Assembly: GCA_015680685.1 (NCBI GenBank)
Contig: MNCI01038293.1
Location: forward strand, 191,006-255,005
Reading direction: 5' to 3'
Length of the DNA: 64,000 bases
Source: Gnetum montanum
Taxonomy: Eukaryota; Streptophyta; Gnetopsida; Gnetales; Gnetaceae
The notes under the pieces were generated by a model that was not told the origin of the DNA, did not search any database, and was given only the letters and a program-made list of their open reading frames with translations. Position numbers and translations under genes: made by a program. Positions 11,470 to 22,645 of the stretch are shown in pieces; the first letter of the stretch is position 1, and every line of letters begins with the position of its first letter.

Positions 11470-14207
11470 ATGGTCCCTAAATATGGACAACAAGAATGAT
11501 CCTCTCAAGGTGTGTCCAAGTGACCTAAGAGAGGTAGAGGATAAGTGTCTCCTAAACAACATGCAGAGTAGGAGGCGCAATCATTTAGCATCCATCAAGA
11601 TATTCTTGCTACTGTGTAGTCAGGACAGGTGGAAGGAGGAGCTGCTAAAGCACTTGAATAGGGACAACACCTCACGTTGTCCCTAAAGTGTATCCAAGCT
11701 ATCCAAGAAAGGTCCACGTTAGTAGCTATGATCATGAAATTAAAATTTGGAGTTTTCATGGAATTCTCTCCTAAGGCTATTAGGGACCAACTCAAACGGT
11801 CTTCATTATGGCCTATCCTCTTTGAAGTGGTACCTAGTACTTAGGAGAAATGTACCAATTTTGGCACAATAAGGAAGAAGGCACCACAGTTGACATTTGT
11901 GGTGTGTCTATAGATTTTTCTACCAAGGCCATCGTGGAAGTGTTGAACCTTCCAAATATAGGGCCAAAAGTTTCTCACCTATCCACTCACTCCAATGCAG
12001 ATGCAAAAAATGTTTGGTTGGACAGGGAGTATGACAAAGAGGACAAGACATATGGAGAGTTGATGCTAGAAGAAAGGATATACTTCAAGATTGGCACTTA
12101 TCACATCTTCCCCATGAGAGGATTAAAAAGAATCTCAATGTATGTGGCAAGAGGAAGTGCGATATTGATGGGAAAGGCTAATGCTAACCTTCCTCATCTA
12201 TATCTCATGGAGATCTTGAGATAGTTTGAAGAATGTAAGATAGGGAAGTTCACATTTCCCTTCCCTTATCTCATTAGGAAGCTATGTAAACATGCTGGTA
12301 TTTTGTAGTACACCAATGACATTCCCAGAAGAGACCAAAATGCTTCATTTTCCAAACTACTAAATCCCCTGGCCCCAAGGAAAAGTGCTTGTGAGACATT
12401 AAAGCCAAAGCAAGAACAAATGGTGGGGCCCACTGCAACTCAAACTATAGGGCCTAGACAAATCCCAAGCATAGGGCCTAGTCAACAACAAGCAAGGCCC
12501 AGCACGAGCCAGCGAGACCAACTATCACCACCACTACAGGATTATCGACCGTCGATGAGCCATCTCAAGGCCATCACTGAGATGGTTAGTTGGGAAAGTC
12601 GTGATGATGCTAATCTCTTATATGTCATAGACAACACTGTATGTTCCAAAATTTCTATTGATCACGCATGAGGCAAGGTCGCCATTCAAATAGGAGGAGT
12701 GGAGACTCATTGGTCACAATAGATTTCAAGGAACACTACTTTTTTCTAGGTGTAATTGGAAATGGGTGAATAGGCCATAGTGGTGGTCATGTAGCACCAA
12801 GATGTAGAAGAAGCCACAAAATTCATCATGGACCACATCAAAGAATCTTTCAACACCCCTATTTTACCACCCGTTGATTTCATAGGAGCACAGGATGCTC
12901 AAACTCTAGCCGATCCCTCAATGACTCCTACCGAGCATGAGGATGTCCTTGATCGATTGCTGCAGATAGGACAAGTAATGGTGTCCTTGTTCAACATCCT
13001 ATAATATTTCATGGTAGTGCAATCAAACCTGATCTTCATCAAAGAAAAGTTGGTTATGATAGAGACTAGGGTCAAGCACACAAAAATAGAGTTGAAAAGG
13101 CTCCACGAAAGGCTTGTTGCCCTGCAAGCTACATAGCGAGACCCATCTCAGTTTGTTCCCCAAACCAGCTGGACACTTTCAAGATGGAGCAACTTAATAA
13201 ACTATTGGTGAACAATAAGGAGTGGTGGAGGAGAAGAAGAAGGCCAACTATGATGCTTCCAAGGCACAAGCATAAACATACACATATGCCAAGGCACTCA
13301 GAGCCTTACAAGAAGAGAATAAATAGCTTGCTGCTGATAATCTTTGGTTGACCATTGTAGAGAAATATAAGAATTTTCTCAACAAAAAATTTCAGCAATT
13401 ATGACAATACTTGGTTAGGATCAACCAAAACATGAACCATTTGGCCAGACAAAATTAAACCCTCTCAATGGAGGAGGTACACGCAATTAGTCAGAAGATG
13501 GCCATTGAAATAAGCACGTGGTAAAATGAGCCCAAGCGGCATGAAAAATTAAAGGAGCACTTCAGAGACTAGGTGGGGATGTACAAGTAAGTCATAGAAA
13601 AGGAGATCCATATGGCCAAGGCCCACATCAACACTTTCAATGCTCAACATACTAATTGGTGGGCCATATTGGACACATATGCATTTTTCCACCAAATAGA
13701 GCTTAAAAGTTGGGACCTGCAGATTCAAGATCTCACAGAGTACATGGAATTGGCAAACCTATGGTATGCCGATCTAGCCATGTTGACAAAAAAATGCTCG
13801 AGAAGCAGGTAGCTACCACCTATTCCAAATATGAAGCAAAATTTGTGGAGTGTAAGAAAACGTTGCAGAAGCTATAAGTCACAAATTCTAAACTAGAGGT
13901 GGTTAAGACTAGATACCAAGGCCAAAAAGATGTCACAGGGAACTTGGCTCAATGGCTTATATATTTCCAGCAATACAAGAACAAATCTAGAGCCTACAAG
14001 AAGGAATGATAGTTGTTTGCAGCATGGTATGTTAAAGCAAATCAAATGTTCTCACAACTACCATGTCCATGGGAGGTGTTGACTCCGTCAAACATTGGAG
14101 TATCAACATGGATGACACAAGACCCTATAAATAAAGAGGAAAAGCTCTAGGCATTATTGCAAAGCCATCAAATTCCAAAATATGGAGCACAAGACAAGGG
14201 GAAGTGA
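11470..14207 (+). pseudogene. ORFX (E1): Transposase_32-like domain plus coiled-coil-like tail
   Basis: This large ORF occupies the position after pol where Athila elements carry an env-like gene. The start is taken as the ATG directly after GATTGCAG at 11469, a splice-acceptor-like junction also seen in E4. At 11880-12310 it reads GVSIDFSTKAIVEVLNLP, then KIGTYHIFPMRGLKRISMY, GSAILMGK and FPFPYLIRKLCKHAG. This pattern matches what I know of the putative plant transposon protein (Transposase_32-like) family. A Gln/Pro-rich stretch (12420-12560) and a long Lys/Glu-rich coiled-coil-like region follow. Near the end is DPINKEEKLKALL-like sequence, and the frame stops at 14205-14207. No membrane segment is evident. 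Frameshifts and about twenty stops make it a pseudogene. Homologues: 37438-40168, 47533-48490 and 50080-52975, all reverse. Confidence 0.72.
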
Positions 14208-14404
14208 TCCATGGAGGAGCCACCACCACGTAGAACCACATGAGTTCCAAAAAATTTTGTACTTTTTGTGTTCATGACCCAATTTTATTGTATTCAATTT
14301 CCCACTACCATATGAATGAATTCCCAATCAATTAATAATCCCATACCTATCCACTATGTAATCAATGGGGATTGTTCTCATTTTTTTTTGACTTGAGGAC
14401 AAGT

Positions 14405-14425
14405 TTTCATTCAGTTGTGGGGGTA
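14405..14425 (+). promoter_or_regulatory. polypurine tract of E1
   Basis: TTTTCATTCAGTTGTGGGGGTA lies immediately before the 3' LTR start TGATGAATCATG, the normal position of the plus-strand primer. The same GAGTTTTCATTCAGT and TGGGGGTA layout precedes the LTRs at 36444 and, on the reverse strand, those ending at 47518 and 49886. Confidence 0.85.
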
Positions 14426-15015
14426 TGATGAATCATGATTCATTAGACCACGATATCATGTATGCAATAGCATGTACATGATATCGCGGCCTGGCTCACA
14501 ATATCAGATCTACGATATCGTGATTCCTATGTGAGCCTATAAATACACTATGGGACACATGGGAAAGTAGTAGTTAGTTTAGTGTTAGAGTAGAGTCTTT
14601 TGTCATTTTTTTCCTCTCAACCCTCTATCCTAGTGCATGCCCATAGTGTGATGATTGTAATTGTACAAAATCTTTATTTGAGTGTGACATACTTGGACAT
14701 GCACATGACTGAAAATAAAGATCAAGATTACTTCATCATTGCAACATTCACTTAGTTTAATTATTTAATTGTTCTTGTTATTTATTACTTTCGTAGTTAA
14801 TATCTCTTCATCCTAAACTCTTTAAATATGGAATGAGTACAACTTAATCATGAGCATTCAAGTGTGACTACTTGGTATCCCAGTAGTGTACCTAGGCCAT
14901 GCGCTTGGTAATCCTAGTGGTAGTCATGCACAAGGTCCAAGATGTGTACAGATGATTAAGGAACAGATGCTCATCACACTTAGGCTAGCTTATATTCTCT
15001 CTCCATTTTCCCTCA
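14426..15015 (+). repeat. E1 3' LTR, first part
   Basis: It aligns with the 5' LTR from TGATGAATCATGATTC through TATAAATA at 14538-14545 and the R region, and breaks at TTTTCCCTC, where IN1 begins. The rest resumes at 25868 (CCTCTTAGTTAAATTAAAG), exactly where the 5' LTR reads TTTTCCCTCTTAGTTAAA near 6806-6824. Confidence 0.93.
15011..15015. repeat. left target-site duplication of IN1 (CCTCA)
   Basis: CCTCA here pairs with CCTCT at 25868-25872. The intact 5' LTR of E1 reads CCTCT at this site, so the left copy carries one substitution. Confidence 0.8.
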
Positions 15016-16864
15016 TGAAATACCCTAAAATTTTGGGATCATCTTACTTAACCAAGGTCTCAGAATTCAAGCAAAGGATTTCCACAAGTGCATCATCATG
15101 ACAATTTTGCAAGAAATGGATGCTCTGAGTTCAAAATATCTAGTTTGGCAAGTTTTCTATGCCCAATGTTGATAGGTCTGATGAACTCTCCAGCCTTCCC
15201 ACCTAGACAATTCATCTAGCTGAAAAATTTACTCAGAAACCACATGTGGAGTTGTCGGCAGTGCTCAAGATGCGTGAAATAGTTTGGCAAGTTTTCTAGT
15301 CAAGAATTTTTCTATGCTACACAATGCTATGTAGCATAGTAGACCTCGAAAGATAGTCGTTCAAAAAATCAACTATGAACTATTACAAGACAAAGTGCTA
15401 CACTATGCTATGCTACATAGCATGGAATAGCATAGCAAAAGCAAGACAGAAAGGTCTAGCTTACTGAGTGATTCCAATTGCACTCAGTAAGCACCTTTGG
15501 TCTTCAAAACCAATTGCCTTGCTCAACTCCAAGTTCTTCAATGAAGCTTCTCTTACTAGAAAAGTAGTAGATTATGAAAAACATAGGCTATGTTGGTTGC
15601 TATGCTGTGCTACGCTACATAGCATAGCAGAATGTAGCAATTGTGCAAGAATGACAAAAGGTATCTCAAAATGTAGGATCAAAAAGTTCAAAAGGTTTAC
15701 ATTACAAAGAAAAAAGGTTGCAAATTGTCAGCATTATCATAGTTAAGGCTAACTGCTATGCTAGGCTACACTACATAGCATAGCATAGTGTAGCAAACAT
15801 GCAGAACTAGTCAAAACACTTCAAAGGCTTCTAGCACATGCAATTATCTCCAACGCAAACTTCTTCCTGAAATTGGTGGCTATGCTATGCTACACTACGC
15901 TGCATAGCATAACATAGCGTAGAAAGCTATTATGCTACACCAACATGCTACGCTTCATAGCATAGCACATCGTAGTAGGCATCTATGCTACATCAATGTG
16001 CTTCACTCCTTGTCTGCATCGTTGGCACACTTCTCTGTTTTGATAGCGTAATTGCAACATGGCAGGACCATCAATCAGCTTTGCATGTCCATGCAGCATG
16101 GACACGTCAACACCTTGTGGGTCCAAGACATGTGTCATCTAGGCCTTGTTTCTCATGTCCTCTTGGCCCTATAAATACCCTAATGAGCAATTCTCAAAGG
16201 GTTGACATTTTGTTAGCAAATTTGAGCATTTATGTTGGAAAATTTTGTTGGCGAGTTGGCAAAAAATTTAGCTTTGGCAAAATTTGTGTTGGAAAAATCA
16301 GGTAGTTGAAAAAATTCGTGTTGGTTAGCAAGATTGGAAAACTTGAGTAGTTAGCACATTCTATTAGTAGTTGGCAAAAAAAACCTTCCTATTTCAACTA
16401 ACATAGTGGGCCTTGTGGCATTTTTGCATTGTTGCCTCTTAAGTCCACATTCAAGCACATTCTTAGCTTGCTTTGAACATCCTAGGTACATTTGAGATCT
16501 CTGTGCTTCCCGTTGTTGCACAACCTATTGTATTCACCTTGGCAAAGTAAAGCCATAATCTTAAAGTGGTGTATTTCTTAACTCTAGTTCGCTTTATTTT
16601 CCTACTTATCATTGCATTTTACATCATTTTTGCTTCCTTACATTAAGCATTATTTACATTATTTTACGTTATAAGAATTTTTTTCAAATCAAACATTTGC
16701 AAAAGGTTTAGTGACACCAATTAAGTCCCTGTCTAATCGACCAGACCATTTAGGGCACCCCATTTCCGTTTAAACCAGCATGACCCTCATGTGGATCTGG
16801 GGTTAAGACTGTCCGATCGATGACCTCTTGGTGTTTCCAACTATCGATGTTTTCGATCACTATA
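15016..16864 (+). repeat. IN1 5' LTR (1849 bp)
   Basis: It begins TGAAATACCC and ends CACTATA, where the 3' LTR ends GCTACA (a C-to-T change). U3 (15300-16000) contains at least six imperfect palindromes of the GCTATGCTACRCTACATAGCATAGC type. TATAAATAC lies at 16170-16178. R/U5 contains TTGGCAAATTTTGTTGGC-like repeats and the AAGTCCCTGTCTAATCGACC block near 16724. Confidence 0.9.
15300..16178 (+). promoter_or_regulatory. palindrome-rich U3 promoter region, IN1 5' LTR
   Basis: Imperfect palindromes built on GCTATGCTAC and GTAGCATAGC lie near 15315, 15398, 15592, 15752, 15880 and 15930, upstream of TATAAATAC at 16170. The 3' LTR has the same array near 24280-24980 with TATAAATA at 25174. The motif is unrelated to that of the E1 LTR but sits in the same place. 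Confidence 0.6.
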
Positions 16865-16870
16865 GTTTTT

Positions 16871-16890
16871 TGGAATTAGAAGGAGGGCCT
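16871..16890 (+). promoter_or_regulatory. IN1 primer-binding site candidate
   Basis: TGGAATTAGAAGGAGGGCCT begins six bases after the LTR end. A close match, TGGCACTAGAAGGAGCGCCT, follows the LTR end of element H at 59704. The shared position and sequence support a primer site. I could not assign the tRNA with confidence. Confidence 0.6.
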
Positions 16891-17107
16891 TTTGGTGCCC
16901 TTTATGTGTTTTATGGTAGTCTTGTATGCATTCTGTACCCCAACATGCACTAGCATAAACTTGATACCCTTTTGCTATTGTTTACGCATCATGTGGTATA
17001 GATCAGTTACTTCAATGGTTCTTCTAGAACCCTGCAGGACATAAAGCCTTAGATCACCTCTAGATCTCCTTGTTTCCCTTGTTTGCAATCCTTTTAGCCT
17101 TACAACA

Positions 17108-20070
17108 ATGACTTCTTTGGCTACTTATCTTGCTACCACTAATCTCAACGTGCCTGTCCTGATCCAAGTCACTACAGGCACCGAACAACCACCTAGCCTA
17201 GTGCTGGAGCCACATTAATCCCTCAAGATCCAAAATCGAGGACCTGAGGATTTGACCCAAAAATACGAATGATACAACTTTCTCTATGCTAAGGTGCAGG
17301 CAAATCTTCCCATAGATGCACAAGAACTCAAAGAGAAGCGTAACTTCGAGTTCACTTACTGTGATGGGAGGGAGTTCACTCCCACTCCTGATGCTTCTTT
17401 TCCTTTGAAGCAATCGCATTAGTGGATCCTAGAGTAGCTAATACAGTTATCTAGGCCTAGTGAGGTGCAAGACATAGCATCTCACTAGGATGAGGCTTTC
17501 TAGGATAGACAGGAGGAACTGGATTCCCAATCTAATGAGGGAGGTCAAACCAACCCTGCCACCATCCCTCCTACCCAGTCCTTCTAGAACAACCCCTTGT
17601 CTATCGCTACTCCCTTTAGGATCATAGCTGCACCATTGCAGCCTATGATTTTACCTACAATGGGTAGCCATACCACGCCCTTGGCATATCAACATGCCTA
17701 CGTTCCTATTTCAACCTCAGTCACTACTCCTCCACAAACTATTCATCAATCCTTTTTTGCTTCACAACATACACCAATCATAGCTACCCTGCCCTACATT
17801 CACACTATACCTACTTTGTAGTCATATGCAACTTTTGCTTCCATTCCTAAGTTTACATCTATCTAACTATCAGTGGCAAGCCTAGGCCCATCCACATGGT
17901 GGATCCCATTCCCTTCTCCTCCTACTATGCTACCATCACAGATGTCTCACTATGTTTGCCATCAGACCTACCAAGCCTCGTAAACGATACAAGCTAGCAT
18001 GGGACTATGGTCTGCTCCATTGGTGACACAAGTAGCCTATCCTGTAGCTCAACCCACAATTTTTGCTCCAACGCCACCACTTGCTAGTTGGTGGACACCA
18101 CAAACAACACCGATCATAGGGGCCATCCCAACGACACTACCAATGGACCACATTGTTGCCCCTACCACCCCATAGATGGAGCTGCTCCAGTAGTTCCCTA
18201 ACCATCTTCATCATCCCTGGGTATGGATCAAGCATTCTAGCTTATCTAAACCCTTACTAAGGAAATAAGATGCCTCAAGGCTATTGGGTTTGATATGGTA
18301 CAAGTCATGGACTTCTACCAGGATGATCCCATTAGCCCAACAATCCCTACATTAACATTACCCCTAGGTATGTCACTCCCCGAGTTCACAAAATACAATG
18401 GGGAGGGGGATCCCAACGCACATCTTATTACATTTAGTTCTGAGTCCCTTCTTCTACAACAATGGTTGCATATGATTATCTATTTCTTTACCATGTCCCT
18501 GACTGAAAAAGCCTTGGATTAGTACCATGTGCTACCACGCTCCTCCATCTTAACTCTAGAGGAGTTGCTGACCCAATTTGTGATGCATTTCAAATACAAC
18601 TTGAGATCAAAAGCCACACTAGATCAACTAATGAGCATGAAGCAGGATCCTCTAGAACTAGTCCAAAAGCTCATACAACACTGGAATGCGACCCTTAATG
18701 AGATCCGTGAGCCTATCATGGAGGCCCATTTGTTGGCCATTTTTAAGGGTGCAGTGAATGACTTTATCAAGTCTAAGCTATACTATCTCACTCCTAGCAT
18801 CCTTAGTCAGGCTTTCGCCTAGACTAAGAGCATACAGGATGTGGCTGAGGTAAGAAAAGACCCAACCTATGTTGCATACAAGAACACCTTCAAGAAGAAG
18901 GACAAGGATAAGGGTAAGGTTGTAACAACCACAATGGCCGTTGTGGCCACCGAAGCCAAACCCAACAATAGTAACAAAAATAACAAAAAATTAGTTGCAC
19001 CTAAACTAACTACATGCCCAAATAGGGCAATGCACCTTAACCTTCCACATCCACACCTGAGGCATCTGCACCCCCTAAACTAAACTTTGAGTCTAAGGAC
19101 CACTCAAAGTATACCTCATTGCCTATCAAGCCTTTGGATCTTCTGAAGTAATTACTAGCAGTGGGATACATCCAACATAAGAAGATGTCAGAAGAGTGAG
19201 CTAGGAAACATCAATGGTATTGTGAGCTCCTTAGGAACCCCTCCTTGGCCTTGCCTAATGAGCTCCTAGTTCCTAAGTGTTTTAGTCTAGAGAGGTTCTG
19301 TGACTACCACCAACAGTGTGGTCACGACATAGATTAATTTATGGAATTGAAGGATGACATCCAAAGGATGATTGATTAAGGAAAATTGGTGCTAGACGAA
19401 AGCAACCCATTACATCCTGAGAATCAATCCCTGCACATCAACATGGATCCCCTTAATTCCAATAATGTCGACTACATTATCAACACCATAGGCATTGATA
19501 GTAATCCTAAACTGCCCCAATAGTTGTTTGTCATCCATGTGCCTCAGAGTAGCACACCAGTACCACCAATGGCTAACAAAAGCCCACAACAGCCATTTGT
19601 CTTAAGAATCCCTCCCTAGGAATCAACCCAAGCATCACCTATTCCCCAGGCATTCACCCCTGCACCACCTATTAGCAAAATCGCACCATCGCATGCATTA
19701 ACATCATTTGTCATCAGGGGGGCAAGTCATTCAACTACCCCCACCCGGCATAAGATAGCTCCACAGCCTTCTCATCCTAATAAATGAGAAGTGCGTTTCA
19801 TAGGTGAGACATCGAGGGAAAGTACCATCCTAGGTACTTCAAAGACTATACCTTCATCCCATTCATATACATCCTTATTGTCGAAAGGGAATGTTTCTAT
19901 GCCCACACAGTCTTCGCCACCATGCCTAAAAGAGTTTGAACCCAGACCCCAAACTGTCCCTCCTCAAGAAATTAATCTCTTGGGATGAATAGAAAAGGAA
20001 AAAGGAAATAAATAGGAGGGTGGCCAGGACATTTTAAACACTCTCACTTAGGTCAAGCAGGCTCTAAAAT
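17108..20070 (+). pseudogene. IN1 gag (Tat-like), decayed
   Basis: It starts MTSLATYLATTNLNVPVL and continues through a Pro/Thr-rich region to about 18200. One frameshift near 18220 leads into the capsid core: GMSLPEFTKYNGEGDPNAHL (18370-18430), then SILTLEELLTQFVMHFKYNL and MSMKQDPLELVQKLIQHWNA (18545-18690). After a Lys-rich part comes the atypical finger FCDYHQQCGHDID near 19300-19340. The frame ends near DILNTLT and VKQALK, where protease would normally begin. More than fifteen stops interrupt it; many are TAG or TAA, as expected from CAG or CAA. Confidence 0.82.
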
Positions 20071-20073
20071 AGA

Positions 20074-22124
20074 AAAACACTACACTAAACTACCTTACCT
20101 TAGTGTTTGCATTGAAAACATGAAGACACTACCTATTTTGTAGTAAGATTAACATTATTTGCAAGAGCAACATACTTCAGGCTATCACAAAAAATCTATA
20201 TGAAAGTAGTAGGATAGCTCGGTGGAAAGCAATAACAGTGAAATTCAATTTGCACTATGTGAGCCAATCATCGACGAAAGGTCAAGCTATAGTAACACAA
20301 CTCACGACCTCACTCGTCGATGACCAGGTGAACATAGACCCCAAATTCCTAGACAAGCATGTTAGCACTATCAACACTATCCCGCCATATCTTGAGGCTA
20401 CTTTACATTTCAACGACACCTTGACCACGTGAGGGGGTAGTACAGCTATCATCATTACCTTCCCCTCTGGGGACATGCAACCTTTTTCTTATCATTTTGT
20501 GTTCCCTTGTACCAACAACTTAGCACAATACGAAGGGTTACTCAGGGGCCTCTTAGATACCCAAGCATCATGCATACAACACTTGGTAATTCACAGAGAT
20601 TCACAACTTGTTGTGAATCAAATCACCGAGGTCTATGCTTGCAAAGCTACACACTTGCAACCCTATTGTGACCTAGCAAAAACCTTGCTCAAACAGTTTG
20701 CAACTACGAATGTTCAACATGTGCCACGCAATGAAAACACTATATCATATGCTTTGGCCACCTTAGCATTAAATGTTCCATCACACATGTTTGTAAGTTT
20801 GCTATCTTTGATTACCAAGTGTATAGAGCCTATCACTTAGGAGGTACACGTAGCCTCTGTTAGCACTATGGATACCCAGGAGTGGTACTCCAACATTAAA
20901 ACCTACCTGCAACATGGAAAGCCCCTAAGCAGATTGACATCTACCTAAAGAGATGCAATCCATAAGCATGCTCGACAATATGTTCTTATGGGAGATAATG
21001 CCCTATGCAAACATTCCTATGATGGGATATTGTTGACATGTGTGAATGAGGAGCAAGCATAGAAGGTAATTAATGAAGTACATGAGGGACTGTGTGGTGG
21101 AAAGATAGCACCTAGGGCTATGGATGCAAAAATCAAACATCTAGGGTACTATTGGCCTCACATGGAGCATGATTTCCTAGCCAAAGTCAAGATGTGTGAT
21201 ACGTACCAAAGATATGCAAATCTCATACATGTCTCACCTACAAAGTTACATTTGATGTAGATCACGTGGCCTTTCTAGCGATGGGGACTAGACATCATAG
21301 GACCTATCACGCCTAAGTCTTTCGTAGGGCATAACTTCATCATTACCACCACTGAGTATTTTGCTAAGTGGGTGGAAGTTATTCCCCTGAAGAAGACGAC
21401 ATCTCAGCAAGTTTGCCACTTCATCTTGGACAACATCGTGATAAGGTTTGGGATTCCCATGGCTATTGTGACTGACAATGGACCATAGTTCAGCAGTGTA
21501 GAAACCTAAACCTTCTATAGAAATCTTGGCATCAAGCAATCGTTCTCCTCACCTTACTACTCGTAGGTGAATGGACAAGCAGTGGCTACAAACAAGTCCA
21601 TCATCAACTTGCTGAAGAAAATGCTTAATAATAGCAAGAGGCGATGGCATGAGCAAATCTTCTATCTACTGTGGGCTTACAAGATGACATGTAGGACCGC
21701 AATAGGTAATACACATTATAGTCTTATTTATGGATCTAAAGTTGTGTTACCTCTTGAATTGCAAGTACCATCACTCTGGATGATCCTATCCAATGTCGTG
21801 AGCAAAGCCTTGAACAACGAATCAAGGATCATCAACCTCAACTCAATAGAGGAGGAGCGTACACAAACACTAGGTCGCATAGAGAATTATTAGAACAAGC
21901 AATGGTAAAAACATCATGCAAATCCACATCAACGGTCAATACAGAAGGGAGACCTCATTCTCAAGGCTGCCTGTAAGCATATGAACAAATTCTCAGCAAA
22001 CTAGGAAGGTCCATATATGGTCACAAAAGCCTTTGGGAACGAGGCCTTCAAGCTAGTAGACATAGACGGTAATGAGTTTGCAAATCTAGTGAATCACTCA
22101 TATCTCAACCCGTACTACATCTGA
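20074..22124 (+). pseudogene. IN1 pol remnant: RNase H and integrase only
   Basis: The frame begins at NYLTLVFALK, inside RNase H, with no RT before it. RNase H continues with TNNLAQYEGLLRGL and HRDSQLVVNQITEVYACKA (20510-20640). The integrase zinc-binding region is at about 20970-21220 (EVHEGLCGGKIAPRAM, MCDTYQRY; one Cys appears replaced by Tyr). The core follows at 21280-21600. The first two catalytic Asp are present (GLDIIG, VTDNG at 21472), but the Glu is Val (NGQAVATNK, near 21570). The C-terminal part ends at 22122-22124. About twelve stops interrupt the frame. Confidence 0.87.
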
Positions 22125-22154
22125 TGCATGAAGCAGATAAGCAATTGTCTGCTA

Positions 22155-22645
22155 CAACGTAAAAATAGCAAAGCTTCACCAACGTCAACTACGACATGAA
22201 ACTGGCACAGGTAAGAAAAGCACATCCACAACAATGTAAAACTAGCAAAGCTCATCTGCTATGACATAAAACTAGCACATACAATCCACTATGACTATAA
22301 ATTGGCACAGACAATCTTCCACGATGTTAAACTAGCATAGACGGTCTGTTAGGACCTTAAACTAGCACATAGATAATCTGCTATGACTATAAACTAGCAC
22401 AGACTATCCGCTACAATGTTAAAATGGCCTATCCACCATCTGCTACAATGATAAACTAGCACAATGGTCTGCTAGGACATTAAACTAGCACAATAACCAT
22501 CTACTACGATGATAAACTAGCACAGTAGTCTGTTGCGTCTCTAAACTAGCACAACAGTCTACTAGGACCTTAAACTAGCGCACCACAGTCCGCTGAGACC
22601 TTAAACCAGCACAACATGATCTACCAGGACATTAAACTAGGTTCG
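22155..22645 (+). repeat. minisatellite, ~30-35-bp unit, in the IN1 3' untranslated region
   Basis: About fourteen diverged copies of TAAACTAGCACAGACAATC followed by TGCTACGAC run directly after the end of pol. Tandem repeats between pol and 3' LTR are known from Tat/Ogre-type elements and have been proposed as seeds of satellite DNA. Copies differ by several bases each and are not recently amplified. Confidence 0.85.

Noticed and set aside
11470-14207. ORFX as a classical env gene
   Set aside because: It is in the env position, but I see no signal peptide, no membrane segment and no glycoprotein features; the core resembles a putative plant transposon protein instead.
15300-16000. GCTATGCTAC repeats as a CRISPR-like array
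   Set aside because: Units are imperfect palindromes without uniform spacers and lie in LTR U3 regions of a plant retrotransposon.
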